Shown: positions 6,847 to 9,117 of the stretch, one piece after another
How positions within the stretch are numbered: position 1 is the first letter of the stretch
Layout of the letters: each line of letters begins with the position of its first letter
NCBI GenBank assembly: GCA_900322165.1
Contig: ONYR01000265.1
Span: 1 to 9,117 of the forward strand
Direction: 5' to 3'
Source of the DNA: an uncultured Eubacteriales bacterium
Lineage (GTDB): Bacteria; Bacillota; Clostridia; Lachnospirales; Bianqueaceae
DNA length: 9,117 nucleotides
Notes under the pieces: generated by a model
Seen by the model: the letters and a program-made list of their open reading frames with translations, nothing else
What the model was told of the DNA's origin: nothing
Databases searched by the model: none
Program-made: the position numbers and the translations under genes

Positions 6847-7197
6847 TTATTCGATAACAACCAGAACAGCGCCGGTGTCAACATTGGCACCCTTGTCAAC
6901 GAGAACGGAAGCAACCTTGCCATCGCAGGGAGCCTGGATATCGTTTTCCATCTTCATAGCCTCGAGGACGACAAGCACGTCACCGGACTTGACAGTCTGA
7001 CCAGCGGCGACCTTAACAGCAAGGATGGTGCCGGGCATCGGAGCGGTGACTTTCTGTCCGCCAGCGGGGACAGCAGCAGGAGCGGCAGCAGGAGCAGCAG
7101 CCGGAGCGGCCTTGGGAGCGAAATCTTCGCCATCCTTCAGGGCCTCAAGAGTGATCTCATAATCGGTCCCGTTAACATTAACGCGATACTTTTTCAT
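6847..7197 (-). CDS. Biotin carboxyl carrier subunit of the decarboxylase
   Basis: The product is a 116-aa small acidic protein. An N-terminal MKKYRVNVNGTDYEITLE strand pair (1-18) is typical of decarboxylase carrier subunits (GcdC/MmdC type). A flexible Ala-Pro linker spans about 29-46, and a biotinyl-lipoyl domain spans about 48-116. Lys82 in EAMKMEND is the biotinylation site, and TAPMPGTI (51-58) is the usual start of the domain. Biotin on Lys82 should swing between OadA and OadB. Upstream AAAGGA is about 10 nt from the start, a slightly long spacing. It lies 32 nt after the gamma-subunit gene and 40 nt before oadB. In this operon it replaces the biotinyl domain missing from OadA; it could also serve another carboxyltransferase elsewhere in the genome, which cannot be judged here. 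Confidence 0.94.
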   Translation of the reverse strand: MKKYRVNVNGTDYEITLEALKDGEDFAPKAAPAAAPAAAPAAVPAGGQKVTAPMPGTILAVKVAAGQTVKSGDVLVVLEAMKMENDIQAPCDGKVASVLVDKGANVDTGAVLVVIE

Positions 7198-7229
7198 TTT
7201 CGAAATGTCCTTTCTTGTTTTTGGTTGTA

Positions 7230-7541
7230 TCAGAGTTTCTTAATGGACTCGATACGGATCTTTGTAATGTCGGTTCCAAGTTCCTCGGCGATAACGGCCG
7301 CCACAGCTGCGACAAACTCGCTGCGGTTCGGAATTTCGGTACTCTGCGCTGCCGCCGGAACATTGACCGGAGCAACGGCCTTCTCGGGCTGCGGCTTAAC
7401 CACGCGCTTCATAATGGCGCCCATGATCGAGATCAGCAGGATGATGCAGATCAGCCCGAAGAAAACGATTCCAAGTCCCATTACTACCACGAACCAGCCG
7501 GGAATATCGACAGCCGTAGAAGTTACTGCTTCCAATAACAT
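7230..7541 (-). CDS. OadG family gamma/delta subunit of the decarboxylase
   Basis: The product is a 103-aa small protein with one membrane helix at about residues 14-40 (PGWFVVVMGLGIVFFG onward), a basic stop-transfer KRVVKP, an Ala/Pro-rich linker (50-70), and a C-terminal segment ending EELGTDITKIRIESIKKL. This is the layout of OadG/GcdD anchoring subunits, which hold the cytoplasmic carboxyltransferase on the membrane beta subunit. ATG 7541 is chosen because AAAGGAGG lies 6 nt upstream. A longer in-frame ATG at 7676 would place the -35 box and leader inside the gene and has no membrane-protein logic. It is the first gene of the operon, 32 nt before the carrier gene. No zinc-binding His/Asp tail like that of enterobacterial OadG is evident. 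Confidence 0.88.
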   Translation of the reverse strand: MLLEAVTSTAVDIPGWFVVVMGLGIVFFGLICIILLISIMGAIMKRVVKPQPEKAVAPVNVPAAAQSTEIPNRSEFVAAVAAVIAEELGTDITKIRIESIKKL

Positions 7542-7588
7542 AATGAACCTCCTTTCTTCAATATGAATTGGTGCAAGAAGAGAGATTT

Positions 7589-7616
7589 GACTTCTTTTCG
7601 GCAAAAAAGCCAAGTC
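7589..7616 (-). promoter_or_regulatory. Hairpin in the oad operon leader
   Basis: Outer stem GACTT/AAGTC (7589-7593 with 7612-7616) and inner stem GGC/GCC (7600-7602 with 7609-7611) are separated by an asymmetric bulge. Downstream CTTCTT and AAGAAG segments can pair with its 3' side or reach the ribosome-site region. It resembles no riboswitch I know; a control role is only a possibility. Confidence 0.3.
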
Positions 7617-7641
7617 TCGTGCATTATTCAAATTACTGATA

Positions 7642-7670
7642 ATACTAACACGAACGGTGCTTTTTTTCAA
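7642..7670 (-). promoter_or_regulatory. Promoter of the decarboxylase operon
   Basis: On the minus strand TTGAAA (7665-7670), a 17-bp spacer and TAGTAT (7642-7647), with TG one base before the -10 (extended form). The predicted start near 7635 gives a leader of about 95 nt before oadG. Confidence 0.7.
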
Positions 7671-7712
7671 TCCCAAAATTATTTTAAAAAGGGGGTTTCC
7701 TTGTTATATAAA

Positions 7713-8507
7713 TCACAGTCTCTGGACGATGCCGCGGCTCATCCCGGTAAGGCGGCACAGCTGCAGAATTCCGATCTTATCCTCTCTTCGAAGGCGTTTG
7801 AGGAAGGCCCGCTTCTCCTCCTCCGGCCACTGACCGAGGCTCTCGATCGGACCTTTCAGCCTCGCTTCGATCAAGGCCTTCGCCTCAGCATCGCTCCTCC
7901 CGTAGCTCTCCGGCACCTCCTCGAGCACCGGTTTGCTCTCCTCCATCTTCGAAGCGGCAAACGCACTGTACCCGCCCCCGAAATGAAGAATACTCAGCAC
8001 GCGTTTGGTATCGACTTTCACGATCTCCGCTGCTTTCCCTTTCGGGAGCATTCCTCGCTCGGCCTCCGCGTAGAGATGGGCACTGCTCCATTTGTAGTCT
8101 TCCGCACATTCGCAGAATCCTAGCCCGACCGGCTCTTCATGGACATAGCGGATGATCTCAAGCAGTCTTCGGTCGCTTTCAACCTTTTCACTGCGGAACC
8201 GTCCTCTCAAGAGCGGTTCTTCGGAATCGATCCCATAGCGCTTGCGATAGGCGTCCGTAAACATCACATGCACGCTCCGCATCAGGTCGGAGATTCTTCC
8301 TTCATTCTCCGCGATCAGCAGGTGCACATGGTCCGCCAGCACGCAGTAACCGATCAGACCCGCGCCACGCTCGGCGCATCCCTTTCCCAGCTTCTCCAGA
8401 TAGAGCTGTTTATCTTCGTTGTCTTCAAACAGCTGAACCGTACGTTTTCCCTGTACCACGATATGATAGGTCTCAAAGCCCTTGCTGCCTCTCGCTTCTC
8501 TGGGCAT
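7713..8507 (-). CDS. REP-associated tyrosine transposase (RAYT; Y1/HUH single-strand transposase)
   Basis: The product is a 264-aa Y1_Tnp family protein. The HUH motif His60-Val-His62 in LADHVHLLIAE binds the catalytic metal. RGRFRSEKV (101-109) and IIRYVHEEPVG (118-128) follow, and Tyr121 in the latter aligns with the nucleophilic tyrosine of E. coli TnpA-REP. WSSAHLY (141-147) is also a family mark. Family members nick and join single-stranded DNA at hairpin-bearing REP sequences. The C-terminal part (about 200-264) ends in a helix-turn-helix-like stretch, ILQLCRLTGMSRGIVQRL, which may recognise duplex DNA. The full length is intact with no frameshift. AGGAGG (8515-8520) lies 7 nt before the start. 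No IS200-type ends or tnpB gene are seen, consistent with a domesticated single-copy RAYT. A cluster of inverted repeats lies about 150 bp upstream of its start. The usual Asn-Pro of the YIH.NP motif is Glu-Pro here. Confidence 0.9.
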   Translation of the reverse strand: MPREARGSKGFETYHIVVQGKRTVQLFEDNEDKQLYLEKLGKGCAERGAGLIGYCVLADHVHLLIAENEGRISDLMRSVHVMFTDAYRKRYGIDSEEPLLRGRFRSEKVESDRRLLEIIRYVHEEPVGLGFCECAEDYKWSSAHLYAEAERGMLPKGKAAEIVKVDTKRVLSILHFGGGYSAFAASKMEESKPVLEEVPESYGRSDAEAKALIEARLKGPIESLGQWPEEEKRAFLKRLRREDKIGILQLCRLTGMSRGIVQRL

Positions 8508-8540
8508 GATGCCGCCTCCTCCTGTCTGTGCCAGTCTTTC

Positions 8541-8569
8541 ATTATAGCGCAGCCGTATGATAAAGAGAA
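8541..8569 (-). promoter_or_regulatory. Probable promoter of the RAYT gene
   Basis: On the minus strand a consensus TATAAT (8541-8546) lies 34 bp upstream of the start codon. The hexamer 17 bp further upstream is TTCTCT (8564-8569), a poor -35, so the promoter is probably weak. Confidence 0.5.
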
Positions 8570-8655
8570 GAACACCGCATGTCAGGTTTGATCCTGGGGC
8601 GTATTGGTATGTTGTTTTTTCTGTGATTTCTCAAAATTTTTTTGCAGACCAATGG

Positions 8656-8711
8656 AAAAAGCACATGCCTCTTCCGTGCATAGCACGGTTGCTCACTTGG
8701 ACTTCGGCGCG
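8656..8711 (+). repeat. Repeat copy R1 (plus orientation, with 17-bp insertion)
   Basis: Block A, AAAAGCACATGCCTCTTC, is at 8657-8674 and block B, GGCGCG, is at 8706-8711. The gap is 31 nt rather than the 14 nt of the other copies. The extra 17 nt contain a perfect hairpin, CCGTGC-ata-GCACGG (8674-8688). The part leading into block B (8694-8712) matches the same part of R2 with one difference. Confidence 0.85.
8674..8688 (+). repeat. Short perfect hairpin within R1
   Basis: CCGTGC-ATA-GCACGG is a 6-bp stem with a 3-nt loop. It is present only in R1 and begins at the last base of block A. GC-rich mini-hairpins of this size are what RAYT enzymes recognise in other systems, but no GTAG/GGAG guide is placed beside it as in the enterobacterial case. 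Confidence 0.7.
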
Positions 8712-8715
8712 AATG

Positions 8716-8753
8716 AAAAGCACATGCCTCTTCTTCACTTGGGCTTCGGCGCG
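8716..8753 (+). repeat. Repeat copy R2 (plus orientation)
   Basis: Block A, identical to R1, is at 8716-8733, followed by 14 nt and GGCGCG at 8748-8753. Block A of R2 is a perfect 18-bp inverted match to block A of R3 (8806-8823). Confidence 0.88.
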
Positions 8754-8785
8754 AGGGATACGATCGTTCTTCCTGTGTGTCTTGG

Positions 8786-8824
8786 CGCGCCTGCAGAATC
8801 GTTCAGAAGAGGCATGTGCTTTTT
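8786..8824 (-). repeat. Repeat copy R3 (minus orientation)
   Basis: Read on the minus strand, block A (with one extra leading A) spans 8824 to 8806, then come 14 nt, then GGCGCG from 8791 to 8786. The 14-nt spacer differs in sequence from R2 but not in length. Block B here is part of a perfect 8-bp palindrome, GGCGCGCC. Confidence 0.88.
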
Positions 8825-8858
8825 GCGGAAGTCTGTGGGGGAAGAGTTGCTAGGCTGG

Positions 8859-8897
8859 CGCGCCTGCAGAATCGTTCAGAAGAGGTGTATGCTTTTT
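8859..8897 (-). repeat. Repeat copy R4 (minus orientation)
   Basis: Same layout as R3. Block A has two differences (GCATACACC in place of GCACATGCC gives the variant AAAAGCATACACCTCTTC) at 8897-8879. The spacer is 14 nt and GGCGCG runs from 8864 to 8859. The 30 bp at 8856-8885 are identical to 8783-8812 in R3. Confidence 0.85.
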
Positions 8898-8912
8898 CGG
8901 AAGGCTGTGAGG

Positions 8913-8926
8913 GAGGTATATGCTTT
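8913..8926 (-). repeat. Partial repeat copy R5
   Basis: GAGGTATATGCTTT differs from the same segment of R4 at one position in 14. No GGCGCG block is attached at the expected distance, so it is a fragment or decayed copy. Confidence 0.55.
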
Positions 8927-9070
8927 GGGCAAGCCTTTGGAAACGCTTACACAGCCTTAGTCCACTCAACAAACAACCCAAAAAATCTTGCACGCATCCT
9001 CCCTTCCAGAAGACAATAAACCCCATACATCCTCTCGACGCAGCATGAGGAGCAAGGAGAGAGCCTGCAA
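8927..9070. other. Intergenic stretch without recognisable feature
   Basis: I see no gene, repeat or strong signal here. The longest frames are short, lack ribosome sites and have no recognisable protein pattern. Confidence 0.6.
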
Positions 9071-9100
9071 ATAAAAAGTCAAGTCCCAAATAGGACTTGA
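9071..9100 (-). terminator. Terminator of a minus-strand gene beyond the right edge
   Basis: A perfect 8-bp stem, TCAAGTCC (9079-9086) with GGACTTGA (9093-9100), has a 6-nt loop and is followed on the minus strand by CTTTTTATTT. It implies a minus-strand transcript entering from the right. Confidence 0.75.
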
Positions 9101-9117
9101 GCGAAAGAAAATATGAA

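Larger units (their letters stand above)
8783..8915. repeat. Tandem duplication with 73-bp period containing R3 and R4
   Basis: The segment starting at 8783 and the one starting at 8856 share 30 identical bases, then remain similar through the GCTTTTT and GGAAG-CTGTG-GGGA segments to about 8843 and 8915. R3 and R4 therefore arose by local duplication of one unit with some divergence since. Confidence 0.8.

Noticed and set aside
7542..7676. N-terminal extension of the OadG-like protein to an ATG at 7676
   Set aside because: It would cover the promoter and leader. The AAAGGAGG before ATG 7541 and the family's short N-terminus ahead of the membrane helix favour the shorter form.
7677..7712. Terminator of the RAYT gene
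   Set aside because: Only a 4-bp AAGG/CCTT stem before a T-run is seen, too weak to call. Transcripts may continue toward the oad promoter.
8603..8653. ATTGGT/ACCAAT inverted repeat as a mobile-element end
   Set aside because: Six-base arms separated by about 40 AT-rich bases are expected by chance. No target duplication is visible.
8656..8926. CRISPR array
   Set aside because: The repeats occur in both orientations with unequal spacing and duplicated spacers. There is no leader and no cas gene.
8604..8960. Overlapping plus-strand frames of 80-118 codons in the repeat cluster
   Set aside because: The apparent proteins are translations of the repeats (recurring Arg-Ile-Val-Gln-Lys-Arg-type phrases in different frames) with no ribosome sites. 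They should not be annotated as genes.

Overview
The window comes from a moderately GC-rich (roughly mid-50s %) bacterium, most likely a fermentative anaerobe of the Bacillota. The signs are strong AGGAGG-type ribosome sites, a DegV-family lipid-binding protein, a PadR-associated-type DUF2812 fragment, a tRNA gene without encoded CCA, and a sodium-pump decarboxylase with a separate biotin carrier. An Erysipelotrichia-like host is a guess from overall impression, not something the sequence proves.

Left part (1-2845): the 5' portion of a minus-strand DUF2812-like gene runs off the left edge. It is divergent from a plus-strand degV-family gene, and both have recognisable promoters with short inverted repeats on them. 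degV converges on rarA (minus strand), and an 11-bp hairpin terminator lies between them. Upstream of rarA, on the same strand, is a two-helix membrane protein with an N-terminal DUF3592-like domain.

Middle (3900-4140): a tRNA-Leu(UAG) gene on the minus strand has its own promoter and a terminator that ends almost on the ribosome site of the membrane-protein gene. Next to it is the strong terminator of the operon to the right.

Core (4185-7670, minus strand): a four-gene operon in transcription order oadG-like gamma subunit, biotin carrier protein, oadB beta subunit, oadA carboxyltransferase. Together they should form a membrane-bound oxaloacetate decarboxylase: OadA moves the carboxyl group from oxaloacetate to biotin on the small carrier, OadB decarboxylates carboxybiotin and exports Na+, and OadG anchors the complex. 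OadA lacks the C-terminal biotinyl domain of the enterobacterial alpha subunit, and the separate carrier supplies it. A good promoter and a roughly 95-nt structured leader precede oadG.

Right part (7713-9117): a minus-strand HUH/Y1 single-strand transposase of the REP-associated (RAYT) type, then about 600 bp without a credible gene. That stretch holds the most unusual structure in the window. It is a cluster of at least four copies (plus a partial fifth) of a two-block repeat, 18-bp AAAAGCACATGCCTCTTC, then normally 14 nt, then GGCGCG. Two copies face one way and two the other. The RAYT gene together with inverted repeat pairs upstream of it resembles a REPIN/BIME-type system and is the best candidate here for something not yet described. 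A minus-strand terminator near the right edge points to another gene just outside the window.
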